A DNA stretch of 64,000 nucleotides, taken from Pseudoramibacter fermentans. Lineage in GTDB: Bacteria > Bacillota > Clostridia > Eubacteriales > Eubacteriaceae. Shown piece by piece: positions 33,905 through 42,804 of the stretch. Below the pieces are notes generated by a model. The model worked only from the letters and a program-made list of their open reading frames with translations. It ran no database searches and was not told where the DNA came from. Every line of letters starts with the position of its first letter. Within the stretch, counting starts at the first letter, position 1. The stretch is taken from the NCBI GenBank assembly GCA_009493725.1, contig VOGB01000004.1, forward strand, positions 744,001 through 808,000. The letters are read 5' to 3'. The translations under genes were made by a program, and so were the position numbers.

Positions 33905-34768
33905 CTACAATGGTTTTTGATCGTAGAAGAAAACTGTCATTGACCCCGGACCAATATGCGTTCCAATCACGGGTGCCAAAATCTTTCTCGAAAAATTAGT
34001 ATTTCCGTATTGTTCCGTCAGCTGATTTTGAATCGCCTGAACCAATCGATCCTGATACGCATCGACAAAATAGATGGGTTGATGAGCAATGTCGTAACTA
34101 TAGTCAGCAATATATTGAACAAATTTTTTGACCAGTCGTTTTTCTCCCCTGCATTTATCCGTAATTTCCAATTTTCCTTCAGAATTCACGATCATGAAAG
34201 GATGAATTTTCAACGCATTGCCAATAAAAGCGGATGGCCGACTCAAACGCCCGCCTCTACAAACATATTCCAAATTCGTAACCGTGAAAATATGGTGAAT
34301 ATGTTCATGACAGCGGTTTGTCAATTGAATTAAATCATCCATTGACATGCCCTTTTGTGCCTGTTCTGCCACTACGTCAACAACCATGCCTAAACCGCCA
34401 GTTACAGCCTTTGTGTCTACAACCCGAATATCGACGTCAGGATATTCTTCGATGATTTCTTTTCTAGCTAAGCAGGCCGTCTGATACGTTCCCGATAAGC
34501 CGCTTGAAAAACTAAGCAGGAGCGCATCTTGACCGGCTTCTGCATAAGTTTTAAAACAATCGTAATAGTCTTGGTAAGGGATTTGAGATGTTTTATAAAC
34601 AACCCCTTTTTTCATATTTTCGTAAATTTCTTCAGGCTGAATATCGATTCCATCCCGATATATATTTTCTCCCTGCGTCACGTACAACGGGAGCACTTGA
34701 ACCTGCAGTTCCTCCAAACGTTCTTTTGGCAAATCGCAGGCTGAATCTGTAATAATATGAATGCGCAT
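33905..34768 (-). CDS. DegV family fatty-acid-binding protein
   Basis: A 287-residue DegV protein: start ITDSACDLP, then VLPLYV, TSQIPYQDY, SFSSGLSGTYQTA and VVDTKAVTGGLGM. In Gram-positives, DegV/FakB-type proteins present fatty acids to the kinase FakA. No fakA gene is nearby, so which chain it binds is unknown. Co-oriented between hprK and prfA, with gaps of 73 and 57 bp. Confidence 0.93.
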   Translation of the reverse strand: MRIHIITDSACDLPKERLEELQVQVLPLYVTQGENIYRDGIDIQPEEIYENMKKGVVYKTSQIPYQDYYDCFKTYAEAGQDALLLSFSSGLSGTYQTACLARKEIIEEYPDVDIRVVDTKAVTGGLGMVVDVVAEQAQKGMSMDDLIQLTNRCHEHIHHIFTVTNLEYVCRGGRLSRPSAFIGNALKIHPFMIVNSEGKLEITDKCRGEKRLVKKFVQYIADYSYDIAHQPIYFVDAYQDRLVQAIQNQLTEQYGNTNFSRKILAPVIGTHIGPGSMTVFFYDQKPL

Positions 34769-34841
34769 TTAAACTCTCACCTTAATAAATTTTTTCGTTT
34801 AAAGTTTATCATATGAATCCACTTACCGCAACTATGTGATC

Positions 34842-35921
34842 TTAATACCAGTCTTCCCCTTTTTCCTGGTTTTGTATATTTTGAACTTCCTCTTGGAGAT
34901 CTTCTTCCTTTTCTTTGGCCTTTTCTTCTAGGTGATTAATTTTTTCTCGTTCTTTTTTTCTTTTGGCCTCTTTAGCCTTTCTGCGGTCTTCCTCTTTATT
35001 GTGTTCTTCAATATTATTGACAAAAACCTGAGCAGAACGATAGCCCGTTTCTTTCATTCGGTTATTGATCGCAGCGGTTTCAATAATCGCCGCTAAGTTG
35101 CGCCCGCTGGATACCGGAATCGTCACAAGCGGGATATCAACGCCTAAAATATTGGTCGTTTGATCATCTAAACCTAAGCGGTCGTATGGAGAATGTTCGT
35201 CCCAGTTTTCGAGCCGGATAACCATGTCGATATCAACTGATCTTTTGACTGATTTGGCGCCGAAAAGCATTCTGACGTCAATGATACCTATCCCACGGAC
35301 TTCCATATAATATCTTAACATTTCCGGCGCTTCGCCAATTAAATGATTGCCATGATGACAGGTGATATCGACAACGTCATCCGCGATGAAACTATTGCCA
35401 CGTTTGATTAACTCCAACGCCGTTTCACTTTTTCCAATGCCGCTCGCACCGGTAATCACAACGCCAACCCCTCTGACTTCTACCAAAACGCCGTGTATCC
35501 CTGTTCTAGGCGCTGTCTTGTTGTCAATATAATCGATCAGACGATAGTTGAGAGAGGTGGTTTTTTCCTTACTCTTCAGCAGGATCACCTTATATTTCGC
35601 AGCTGCCTTTTCAAAAAGCGCCGTTTCCGGCAAATCCCAGCAGACAATCAAGCAAGGAATATCGTGGCTGAAAAAATCATCGATGCGTTTTTCCCTGAGT
35701 CTCGGATCCAGTGACATTAAATAAGAAATTTCGACTTTACCGACCAACTGGATACGCCGGTTATCAAAATATTCGTAATATCCGTGCAGCTGCAGACCTG
35801 GCCGATTGGTACCGGAATCCCACAATTCAAAATAATCAACCGGCACAATGATTTTTTCCAGATTTAACGACTTACAAAATTCTTCAACTTCAATCGTGCA
35901 TAAAGGTTCCTTCTCAGTCAT
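34842..35921 (-). CDS. hprK: HPr kinase/phosphorylase with charged C-terminal extension
   Basis: Phosphorylates Ser46 of HPr in response to fructose bisphosphate and ATP, the switch of carbon catabolite control in Firmicutes. Walker A GASGIGKSETA is near residue 150, and the HprK signature EVRGIGIIDVRMLFG near 220. The core ends around residue 305 (VFVNNIEEHN); the last 50-odd residues are almost all Lys, Glu and Gln and look like a long helix or coiled coil. I start at ATG 35921, which has AGGAG upstream within the 3' end of uvrC. Total about 359 residues, longer than usual (about 310). Confidence 0.94.
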   Translation of the reverse strand: MTEKEPLCTIEVEEFCKSLNLEKIIVPVDYFELWDSGTNRPGLQLHGYYEYFDNRRIQLVGKVEISYLMSLDPRLREKRIDDFFSHDIPCLIVCWDLPETALFEKAAAKYKVILLKSKEKTTSLNYRLIDYIDNKTAPRTGIHGVLVEVRGVGVVITGASGIGKSETALELIKRGNSFIADDVVDITCHHGNHLIGEAPEMLRYYMEVRGIGIIDVRMLFGAKSVKRSVDIDMVIRLENWDEHSPYDRLGLDDQTTNILGVDIPLVTIPVSSGRNLAAIIETAAINNRMKETGYRSAQVFVNNIEEHNKEEDRRKAKEAKRKKEREKINHLEEKAKEKEEDLQEEVQNIQNQEKGEDWY

Positions 35922-37824
35922 TTTTTTCTCCTGATGTTCTAAAATACTGATACACAGCATCGGCAGATTTTTGATTCATGCCGTTGACTTTCAGCAATTC
36001 ATCCCGACTGGCATTTTTTATATTCTCAAGTGTATTAAAATAACGCATCAGCGCTTCTCGCCGTTTCTTGCCAATTCCAGGAATGGTTTCAAGGCGGGAG
36101 GCCAACATGCTTTTTTTTCGTAATTGTCTGTGATAAGTGATTGCAAACCGGTGGACTTCCTCTGAAATTTCATTTAAAAACGTACAAACTGGTGTGCCGT
36201 ACGTCAATTGGTATTCCTGATCTTGATAAATCACCCCTCTTAATTGGTGATGATCGTCTTTAACCAATCCACAGACCACACTGTTCAATTCCGGATACAT
36301 AGATAAGATAGACTGTGCCGCGTCCACGTGTGTTTTGCCGCCATCGATCATAAAGACTTCCGGGAATGGTAAAAATGAACTTTCACCCGGCGTTTTGCCT
36401 TCTTTTAATTCCCTCATTCCGTGCTCAATTCGGCGGAACAGCATTTCCTGCATACTCGCATAGTCATTTTGGCCCTCAACGGTTTGAATTTTAAAACGCC
36501 GGTATGCTTTTGGCTGGGGTTTGCCTTGTTCGAAAACCACCATACCGCCGACGTTGTTCGTACCGGATATGTTTGAAATATCATAGGCTTCAATGCGTTT
36601 CGGTATATTCTCTATATTTAAAAGATTCTGGAGCGATTCAACTCTATTTTCCTGCCGTTTTTCTTTCTGGCGTTTTTCGATGAAATATTGTTCGAGAGTC
36701 AGTCTTGCATTTTTCTCGACCATTTGAATAAAACGGTCTTTCTTTCCCTTTTGCGGCACAATAATCCGCACGCGGGAGCCCCGCTGCGCGGTCAGCCAAT
36801 CCTCTATACTGGCCATCTCATCGTCTAGAGGACAGGATAAAATAATTTCCTTTGGTAAAAAGTGTGAGCCATTATAATACTGCTTAACCACATTAGTCAT
36901 AATTGCTTCGTCTGTTTCGTCTTTAACGCCGTCAACCATCATGCGGTTACGTCCTAACAGCTTGCCATCGCGCACATTAAAAACCTGAACACAGGCAATA
37001 TTTTGATCCACCTCGCCCGATAGGTTTGTCTCCTTCTGAGATTTGATTCGATAAAACGCGATGTAATCCTGATTCTGCTGATTTTCACTTACTATTTTTT
37101 GTTTAGACACCACAAAATCGATCGCCTGAATTTTATCGCGGCAGTCTGCAGCCTTTTCGTATTCCATATTTTCTGAAGCCTGCATCATTTCTGCTGTCAG
37201 CTGATCGACAATCGGCTTATTTTTCCCGCTTAAAATCGCGATGTCCTTTTGAACATTTTCCCCATAATGTTCTGGTTCAATCTTCCCGGTACATGGCGCG
37301 AGACATTGCCCCATATGATAATAAATGCACGGCCTTCCCCGTTTGACGCCCTTCGCCACCTTTCGGTTGCATCGACGCAGCGGATACACTTTCTGCAAAG
37401 CTTCTATCGTTTGTTTCACCGCAGTGCTGCTGGTAAACGGGCCGAAATAACGCCCCCCATCCCGTTGATGATTGCGCGTCATTAAAATTTTAGGATATTT
37501 TTCCTGAGTCGTAATTTTTATATAAGGGTAGCTTTTATCGTCCTTCAGCATAATATTGTACCGGGGACGATGCTCCTTGATCAAATTACATTCAAGAATC
37601 AACGCTTCCATTTCGGTATCCACCACAATCGTCTCAATAGATTCAACATGAGATACTTGAATCTGTGTCTTAATCGGAAGATTTTTGGGATTTTGAAAAT
37701 ACGAATGGACGCGGTTAAATAAATTTTTTGCCTTTCCGACATAAATAATGTCTCCGGCATGATTATGCATAATATAAATGCCTGGTTTTTTGGGGATGTT
37801 TTTTAAATTTTTGCGATCATACAT
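35914..37824 (-). CDS. uvrC: Excinuclease ABC subunit C
   Basis: Makes both incisions in nucleotide excision repair. GIY-YIG domain at the N-terminus (KPGIYIMHNHAGDIIYVGKAKN), Cys-containing linker CIYYHMGQCLAPC, UVR motif around MEYEKAADCRDKI, RNase H-like nuclease half (AYDISNISGTNNVGGMVVF, MIDGGKTHVDAA) and a C-terminal helix-hairpin-helix region (LETIPGIGKKRREAL). I favour ATG 37824 (MYDRKNLKNIPKKPGIY) over the 37884 start, because UvrC proteins begin close to the GIY motif; that gives 636 residues. No ribosome binding site is evident before it. Confidence 0.95.
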   Translation of the reverse strand: MYDRKNLKNIPKKPGIYIMHNHAGDIIYVGKAKNLFNRVHSYFQNPKNLPIKTQIQVSHVESIETIVVDTEMEALILECNLIKEHRPRYNIMLKDDKSYPYIKITTQEKYPKILMTRNHQRDGGRYFGPFTSSTAVKQTIEALQKVYPLRRCNRKVAKGVKRGRPCIYYHMGQCLAPCTGKIEPEHYGENVQKDIAILSGKNKPIVDQLTAEMMQASENMEYEKAADCRDKIQAIDFVVSKQKIVSENQQNQDYIAFYRIKSQKETNLSGEVDQNIACVQVFNVRDGKLLGRNRMMVDGVKDETDEAIMTNVVKQYYNGSHFLPKEIILSCPLDDEMASIEDWLTAQRGSRVRIIVPQKGKKDRFIQMVEKNARLTLEQYFIEKRQKEKRQENRVESLQNLLNIENIPKRIEAYDISNISGTNNVGGMVVFEQGKPQPKAYRRFKIQTVEGQNDYASMQEMLFRRIEHGMRELKEGKTPGESSFLPFPEVFMIDGGKTHVDAAQSILSMYPELNSVVCGLVKDDHHQLRGVIYQDQEYQLTYGTPVCTFLNEISEEVHRFAITYHRQLRKKSMLASRLETIPGIGKKRREALMRYFNTLENIKNASRDELLKVNGMNQKSADAVYQYFRTSGEKND

Positions 37825-37830
37825 GCTATT

Positions 37831-37859
37831 ATCATAGTCAAAATACTGTATTTTTTCAA
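37831..37859 (-). promoter_or_regulatory. uvrC promoter, implying a leaderless mRNA
   Basis: Minus-strand -35 TTGAAA (37854-37859), 17-bp spacer, -10 TATGAT (37831-37836). The -10 ends seven bases before the uvrC ATG, so transcription would begin at or next to the start codon. Confidence 0.55.
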
Positions 37860-37874
37860 TCTTTTTGTTATAAT
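37846..37874 (+). promoter_or_regulatory. Promoter of the small unknown gene/HAD/malQ unit
   Basis: -35 CTGTAT (37846-37851), 17-bp spacer, -10 TATAAT (37869-37874). It overlaps the divergent uvrC promoter. Confidence 0.55.
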
Positions 37875-37905
37875 AATGCCACATCGACTTGATAAGGAGG
37901 CTCGT

Positions 37906-38157
37906 ATGCTAGAAAATTTTGAAGCACAAATTAAAAGCGGCGAAAGCGCCATTATATCCAACAATCAATTCGAGGTTGAAGTCCGTCCAAGAGTTTATGA
38001 CCACGGTTATACCATCACCAAACGCGCATTAGATAATCCTCTGAACATCATTGAAATTCGGGATATTCGTCTACCGCTTTCAATCTCCCAATTGTTAAAA
38101 TCTGCCAAAGAAATGCTGAATGCCCAGTACAGCTTGTCTGCCCATGCGTCATTATAA
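37906..38157 (+). CDS. Small protein of unknown function (83 aa)
   Basis: Not recognised. It has a near-perfect ribosome binding site (AAGGAGG, five bases before ATG) and its own promoter, so it is very probably real. The sequence is mixed polar, with EVEVRPRVYDHGYTITKRAL in the middle and a predicted amphipathic C-terminal helix (SISQLLKSAKEMLNAQY). No Cys, signal peptide or membrane segment. Its 3' end overlaps the HAD gene start by 14 bp, which suggests coupled translation. Confidence 0.7.
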   Translation: MLENFEAQIKSGESAIISNNQFEVEVRPRVYDHGYTITKRALDNPLNIIEIRDIRLPLSISQLLKSAKEMLNAQYSLSAHASL

Positions 38158-38803
38158 AGCCATTCTCTGGGATCTCGACGGCACGCTGATGGACACCGGT
38201 CCGGGCATTTTTGCCGCATTTCGCCACGTCCAAAAGCTGAAAGGCTGGCATGAAATCGACGATGACACGCTGCACACCCTTGTAGGGCCCCCGCTTGTCC
38301 AATCCTATATGAAAACCTTTGATCTTTCTGAAGAAGAAGGCATCAAAGCGGCGCACTTACACCGCCTTTATCAAAAGCAGTACAGTTATCAGCTCTCGAT
38401 CTCTTATCCAGGCATGGATCAATTATTAAAGCATTTAAAAGATAGGGGCTATTTTCTGGCTGTGGCGACGTTAAAAGGTGAACTTATCGCGCGGAAAACT
38501 TTAGAGGCCGGCCATTTAGATCAATTTTTTGATACGATCTGTGGGGTTACACCGGATCATGTCACTGCCAAAAAATCTGATATTATGCAGCGCGCCCTTG
38601 AGGAATTGTCTTTAACGACGCACGATGCACTATTCGTTGGCGACAGCCAGTACGACGCCTTCGGCGCATGGGAAAAGACGATGCCCTTTGTCGCCGTCAC
38701 ATACGGATATGGCTTTCATTCAACTGACGACGCTGAGCCATGGCATCCTTTGCATATCTCTGATTCCGTCGACAACCTGCACACATTCTTATCTAATATA
38801 TAA
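38144..38803 (+). CDS. HAD family hydrolase (phosphoglycolate phosphatase-like)
   Basis: A 219-residue HAD-IA phosphatase. Motif I LWDLDGTLMDTGPG lies at the N-terminus, a cap domain follows, motif II is VATLK, motif III KKSDIMQRAL and motif IV FVGDSQYDAFGA. It belongs with Gph/PpaX-type enzymes, which act on phosphoglycolate, pyrophosphate or sugar phosphates; specificity cannot be read here. ATG 38144 is inside the end of the small upstream gene. malQ follows within 30 bp. Confidence 0.88.
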   Translation: MRHYKAILWDLDGTLMDTGPGIFAAFRHVQKLKGWHEIDDDTLHTLVGPPLVQSYMKTFDLSEEEGIKAAHLHRLYQKQYSYQLSISYPGMDQLLKHLKDRGYFLAVATLKGELIARKTLEAGHLDQFFDTICGVTPDHVTAKKSDIMQRALEELSLTTHDALFVGDSQYDAFGAWEKTMPFVAVTYGYGFHSTDDAEPWHPLHISDSVDNLHTFLSNI

Positions 38804-38830
38804 TGAACGAATACATTGAAGAACAAGATT

Positions 38831-40426
38831 ATGAAAAAAAACACCACTTCTCAAACCAACAATTCCAAAAATACGCAGCGATCTCCTTTATTCGACCGCG
38901 CTTCCGGCATTCTGATGCCGGTCTCTGCACTGCCCGGTGATTTCGGCATCGGCACCTTTGGCGCTTCTGCTAAAAAATTTATCGATTTTCTCGTAAAAAT
39001 CGGTTGTTCCTATTGGCAGGTGCTTCCTTTTGGACCAATTGACGCCTTTAACTCACCCTATCAAGCCGTTTCTGCTTTTGCAGGCAACCCTTTTTTCATC
39101 GACCCTGAACGTTTGAAGGACGCTGGTCTCCTGACAGAAGAAGAGGTGCAGACGGCGCGATACGATGAAACGCCTTGGTCTGTTGCCTACGATTTTGTCC
39201 GTGAAACCCGAATCGATTTATTCCGAAAAGCCTTTGAACGCGTCGATGATCAACTGAGGGAAAAAATTGTACAATTCGAAAAGACACAGCCTTGGCTCGA
39301 AGACTACGCTCTCTACACTGCAATTGCGGCCGACACCGGTGAAGAATGCTGGACCAATTGGGATCCCGATTTGAGAGACCGCAAGGCTGCAGCCATTCAA
39401 GAGGCCACCGATCAATTGGCTGATGAGATTAAATTTCAAATCTTTCTGCAGTATTTATTTTTTACACAGTGGTCTGAAATCAAAGCGTACGCTAATGAAA
39501 ATCACATCAATATTATCGGCGATATGCCGATGTACGTCGCCTTGCAGAGTCCGGATGTCTGGACCCATCCCGAATGCTTTGAACTCAACGCCGATGGGAC
39601 TCCCAAAACGGTAGCCGGTGTCCCGCCGGATTATTTTTCGGAAGACGGTCAATTGTGGGGCAATCCACTGTACAATTGGGATGAGCTCAAAAAACAAGAC
39701 TACAAATGGTGGATTGACCGCCTGGATATGGCGCTGACTTTATTTGATACCGTCAGAATTGACCATTTCCGAGCCTTTTCTGCTTATTGGTCTGTTCCTG
39801 CGGAAGAAAAAACTGCCAAAAACGGGAAATGGCTCCCTGGCCCTGGCATGGATTTGTTCAACCGTGTTTTTGGAACTTTTAATTTCTCAAGTCCCCGTAT
39901 TATCGCTGAAGACTTGGGTGTCCAGGATGATGGCGTCAGGAAATTGCTGGCTGATTCAGGATTTCCTGGCATGCGCGTTCTGCAATTTGCTTTTATTGAC
40001 GCCGGCGACGGCATTCATTGGCCACACAATTATATTCCCAATACTGTTGCCTACACTGGAACGCACGACAACAATACCTTGTTAGGCTATCTCTGGGAAT
40101 TAAATGAAGGCGCCAGAAAATTTGCCTTTGAATACAGCAACTACAACTGTCAGGGAGATGAATGGCAGCAGGGCGGCCCGCACAGTGCTTCCTGCCATGC
40201 GCTGATCCGCTTACTCTGGATGAGCAGCGCGCGTCTCGCCATCATTCCGATGCAGGATTTACTGGGATACGGCGCAGATTCCAGAATTAACACGCCCGGC
40301 CAAGCTGAAGGAAATTGGAAATTCAGACTGCCTCAGGAAGCCATTGATTCCGCCGACACCAGATGGATTTACGAAATGAACCGGATCTACAAGCGGATGA
40401 ATCCGCATTCTCAAAGTGCCTTTTAA
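38831..40426 (+). CDS. malQ: 4-alpha-glucanotransferase
   Basis: Amylomaltase (GH77) that transfers alpha-1,4-glucan segments between maltodextrins or glycogen chains. Diagnostic segments: RASGILMPVSALPGDFGIG, SYWQVLPFGP, YQAVSAFAGNP, IIGDMPMYVALQSPDVW, the nucleophile in DTVRIDHFRAF, the acid/base Glu in IIAEDLGV, and AYTGTHDNNTLLGY. A TTG start at 38816 is possible, but I use ATG 38831; neither has a strong ribosome binding site. About 531 residues. No glycogen phosphorylase or synthase gene is adjacent. Confidence 0.95.
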   Translation: MKKNTTSQTNNSKNTQRSPLFDRASGILMPVSALPGDFGIGTFGASAKKFIDFLVKIGCSYWQVLPFGPIDAFNSPYQAVSAFAGNPFFIDPERLKDAGLLTEEEVQTARYDETPWSVAYDFVRETRIDLFRKAFERVDDQLREKIVQFEKTQPWLEDYALYTAIAADTGEECWTNWDPDLRDRKAAAIQEATDQLADEIKFQIFLQYLFFTQWSEIKAYANENHINIIGDMPMYVALQSPDVWTHPECFELNADGTPKTVAGVPPDYFSEDGQLWGNPLYNWDELKKQDYKWWIDRLDMALTLFDTVRIDHFRAFSAYWSVPAEEKTAKNGKWLPGPGMDLFNRVFGTFNFSSPRIIAEDLGVQDDGVRKLLADSGFPGMRVLQFAFIDAGDGIHWPHNYIPNTVAYTGTHDNNTLLGYLWELNEGARKFAFEYSNYNCQGDEWQQGGPHSASCHALIRLLWMSSARLAIIPMQDLLGYGADSRINTPGQAEGNWKFRLPQEAIDSADTRWIYEMNRIYKRMNPHSQSAF

Positions 40427-40436
40427 TTAAACTAAT

Positions 40437-40477
40437 AAATCCCTTACAAACGAGAATTCTCGATTGTAAGGGATTTT
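40437..40477. terminator. Bidirectional terminator between malQ and lepA
   Basis: AAATCCCTTACAA and TTGTAAGGGATTT form a perfect 13-bp stem, with a GAATTC-centred inner repeat in the loop. A T-run follows on the plus side and an A-run precedes it for the minus side. Confidence 0.85.
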
Positions 40478-40500
40478 TGGATTATTATGCTTTTGTTCGT

Positions 40501-42309
40501 TTAACTGTCCAGCTTCAATACGGACATAAATGCCTCCTGGGGCACTTCAACGCTTCCGACCTGACGCATCCGTTTTTTCCCGGCTTTCTGCTTTTCAAGC
40601 AGTTTCCGTTTTCTGGTGATATCCCCGCCGTAGCATTTGGCTAAAACGTCTTTACGCAGCGCAGAAATGGTCTCTCTCGCAACGATGCGGTTGCCGATTG
40701 CGGCCTGAATTGGAATCTCAAACATCTGTCTAGGGATCGTTTCCTTGAGCTTTTTGCAAATCGCGCGGCCCCGCGCAATGGCCTTTTCTCTCGGGAAAAT
40801 GAATGAAAGGGCATCGACCATCTCTCCATTGAGTAGAATATCGAGTTTAACCAAATCAGCAGGCTGATAGGATTTAATTTCGTAATCCAGTGACGCATAA
40901 CCCCGCGTTCTAGATTTTAACGCGTCAAAAAAGTCGTACACAATTTCGTTCAGGGGCATCTCATAATGAATATTTACCCGTGTTTCCTCGAGATATTCCA
41001 TATTGATGTAAGTCCCCCGCCGTTCCTGACAAAGTTCCATCACCTGACCGAGATAATCGCTTGGCACCATGATTGAGGCATCGACAATCGGTTCTTTCAT
41101 TTCTGAGATTTCGGAAGGATCGGGCAAATTGGCCGGATTATCTACCATCAACGTCTGGCCGTCCGTTTTGATCACTTTGTAAATAACCGACGGTGCAGTT
41201 GTGACCAAATCTAAATTGAATTCCCGTTCTAACCGTTCTTGGATAATTTCCATATGAAGCAGCCCGAGGAAACCGCAGCGAAATCCGAATCCCAAGGCTA
41301 CAGAGGTTTCAGGTTCATACAATAGTGACGCGTCGTTTAACTTAAGCTTCGCCAAAGCTTCCTTTAAATCCTCATACTTTGCGCCGTCTGCGGGATAGAT
41401 TCCACAATAAACCATCGGCACCACTTTTTTGTACCCTGGAAGCGGCTCTGCCGCAGGCCGTGCCTTTTCCGTAATGGTATCACCAACCTCTGTATCACCA
41501 ACTGTTTTGACACCCGCAACGACGTAGCCGACATCTCCCGCCTGCAGTTTTTCTCCCGGGTAGAGTTTATTTTCAAAAAAGCCGACTTCTTCTACATCAA
41601 AGTCCAAACCGCCTGCCATTAGGTGCACCTTCATTCCCGCTTTGATTGTCCCTTCGACAACGCGGACAGAAGCGATAACGCCTCGATAAGTGTCGTAATA
41701 GGAATCAAATATCAGCGCTTTTAACGGTGCGTCCGGGTCGCCTGTCGGCGCCGGCACATTTTGTACAATATCTTCAAGGACATCTTCGATATTGATGTCG
41801 TTCTTTGCTGAAATGAGCGGTGCCTCATCAGCCGGCAGTCCTAATATGTCTTCGATTTCTCCTTTGACGCGGTCTGGCTCCGCAGAAGGCAGATCAATTT
41901 TATTAATGACTGGCAGAATTTCCAAATCATTGTCTAAGGCTAGATAGGTATTAGCGATGGTCTGCGCTTCAATGCCCTGTGAGGCGTCAACGACAAGAAT
42001 GGCGCCTTCACAAGCTGCCAGCGATCGGGATACCTCGTACGTAAAATCCACATGACCCGGCGTATCAATCAGATTTAAAATGTAGGATTCCCCATCTTTT
42101 GCTTTATAAAGCAGACGGATCGCCTGAAGCTTAATTGTGATGCCGCGTTCCCGCTCGATATCCATATTGTCAAGCAGCTGATCTTCCATATCGTGAGCAG
42201 AGATCAGACCAGTCTTTTCGATCAAGCGGTCTGCTAACGTTGATTTTCCATGGTCAATGTGCGCGATAATTGAAAAATTGCGCGTTCTTTCCTGTTGTGT
42301 TTTTGCCAT
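40501..42309 (-). CDS. lepA: Elongation factor 4 (LepA)
   Basis: A ribosome-associated GTPase related to EF-G that affects translation initiation or back-translocation under stress. The 602-residue protein has all G motifs (AHIDHGKSTLADRL, DTPGHVDF, NKIDLP) and ends with the LepA-specific C-terminal domain ending GDITRKRKLLEKQKAGKKRMRQVG, in short form GGDITRKRKLL. It is divergent from rpsT. In Bacillus, gpr and spoIIP lie between the two; here nothing does. Confidence 0.97.
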   Translation of the reverse strand: MAKTQQERTRNFSIIAHIDHGKSTLADRLIEKTGLISAHDMEDQLLDNMDIERERGITIKLQAIRLLYKAKDGESYILNLIDTPGHVDFTYEVSRSLAACEGAILVVDASQGIEAQTIANTYLALDNDLEILPVINKIDLPSAEPDRVKGEIEDILGLPADEAPLISAKNDINIEDVLEDIVQNVPAPTGDPDAPLKALIFDSYYDTYRGVIASVRVVEGTIKAGMKVHLMAGGLDFDVEEVGFFENKLYPGEKLQAGDVGYVVAGVKTVGDTEVGDTITEKARPAAEPLPGYKKVVPMVYCGIYPADGAKYEDLKEALAKLKLNDASLLYEPETSVALGFGFRCGFLGLLHMEIIQERLEREFNLDLVTTAPSVIYKVIKTDGQTLMVDNPANLPDPSEISEMKEPIVDASIMVPSDYLGQVMELCQERRGTYINMEYLEETRVNIHYEMPLNEIVYDFFDALKSRTRGYASLDYEIKSYQPADLVKLDILLNGEMVDALSFIFPREKAIARGRAICKKLKETIPRQMFEIPIQAAIGNRIVARETISALRKDVLAKCYGGDITRKRKLLEKQKAGKKRMRQVGSVEVPQEAFMSVLKLDS

Positions 42310-42409
42310 TTATGCCTCTTTTATTGTATTCTTAATTTAATTGATCCAGGGTATTTTATCATAATTCCCCGGCCATATCACCATTTTATCAAAAGATTCG
42401 CGTTTTTGC

Positions 42410-42438
42410 TTGTTTCTCCGTAGATGTTGTGCTATAAT
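42410..42438 (+). promoter_or_regulatory. rpsT promoter
   Basis: -35 TTGTTT (42410-42415), 17-bp spacer, -10 TATAAT (42433-42438). Confidence 0.7.
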
Positions 42439-42476
42439 TCGTTCGTTAAACAATAAATGAGGAGGTCTGCTAGAAC

Positions 42477-42743
42477 ATGGCAAATATCAAATCTGCTATT
42501 AAAAGAGCAAAAACCAACGAAATCGCACGGATGCGTAACAAGGCTGTCCGCACAAACTTGAAGACTGTTGAAAAGCAGTTCCAGGCTGCTGTTGCAGAAG
42601 GCAGTAAGGAAAACGCACAGAAGGCATACAACGTCGCTGCCAAACAATTGGACAAGGCTGTTGCCAAACACGTGATCCACAAAAACAAAGCATCTAACAA
42701 AAAAAGCCAGTTGGCCAAAGCTCTTAATTCTGTTACTGACTAA
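42477..42743 (+). CDS. rpsT: 30S ribosomal protein S20
   Basis: An 88-residue, Lys/Arg/Ala-rich helical protein beginning MANIKSAIKRAKTNE, the standard S20 N-terminus, with KNKASNKKSQLAKAL at the end. It binds 16S rRNA early in 30S assembly. GAGGAGG precedes the ATG. It has its own promoter and terminator and points against its neighbours lepA and holA. An overlapping minus-strand frame here is only its shadow. Confidence 0.97.
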   Translation: MANIKSAIKRAKTNEIARMRNKAVRTNLKTVEKQFQAAVAEGSKENAQKAYNVAAKQLDKAVAKHVIHKNKASNKKSQLAKALNSVTD

Positions 42744-42771
42744 TTCTCGTTTATTCCCTAACACGTGTCTC

Positions 42772-42804
42772 AAGGTGATCCCAATCGATCACCTTATTTT
42801 TTTT
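42772..42804 (+). terminator. rpsT terminator
   Basis: AAGGTGATC, loop CCAATC, GATCACCTT forms a perfect 9-bp stem, then A and eight T. Its T-run overlaps the 3' end of the convergent holA gene. Confidence 0.85.

Noticed and set aside
42432..42773. Minus-strand frames opposite rpsT, including a 113-residue hydrophobic one
   Set aside because: They mirror the Lys/Ala-rich S20 gene; rpsT has a promoter, ribosome binding site and clear homology.
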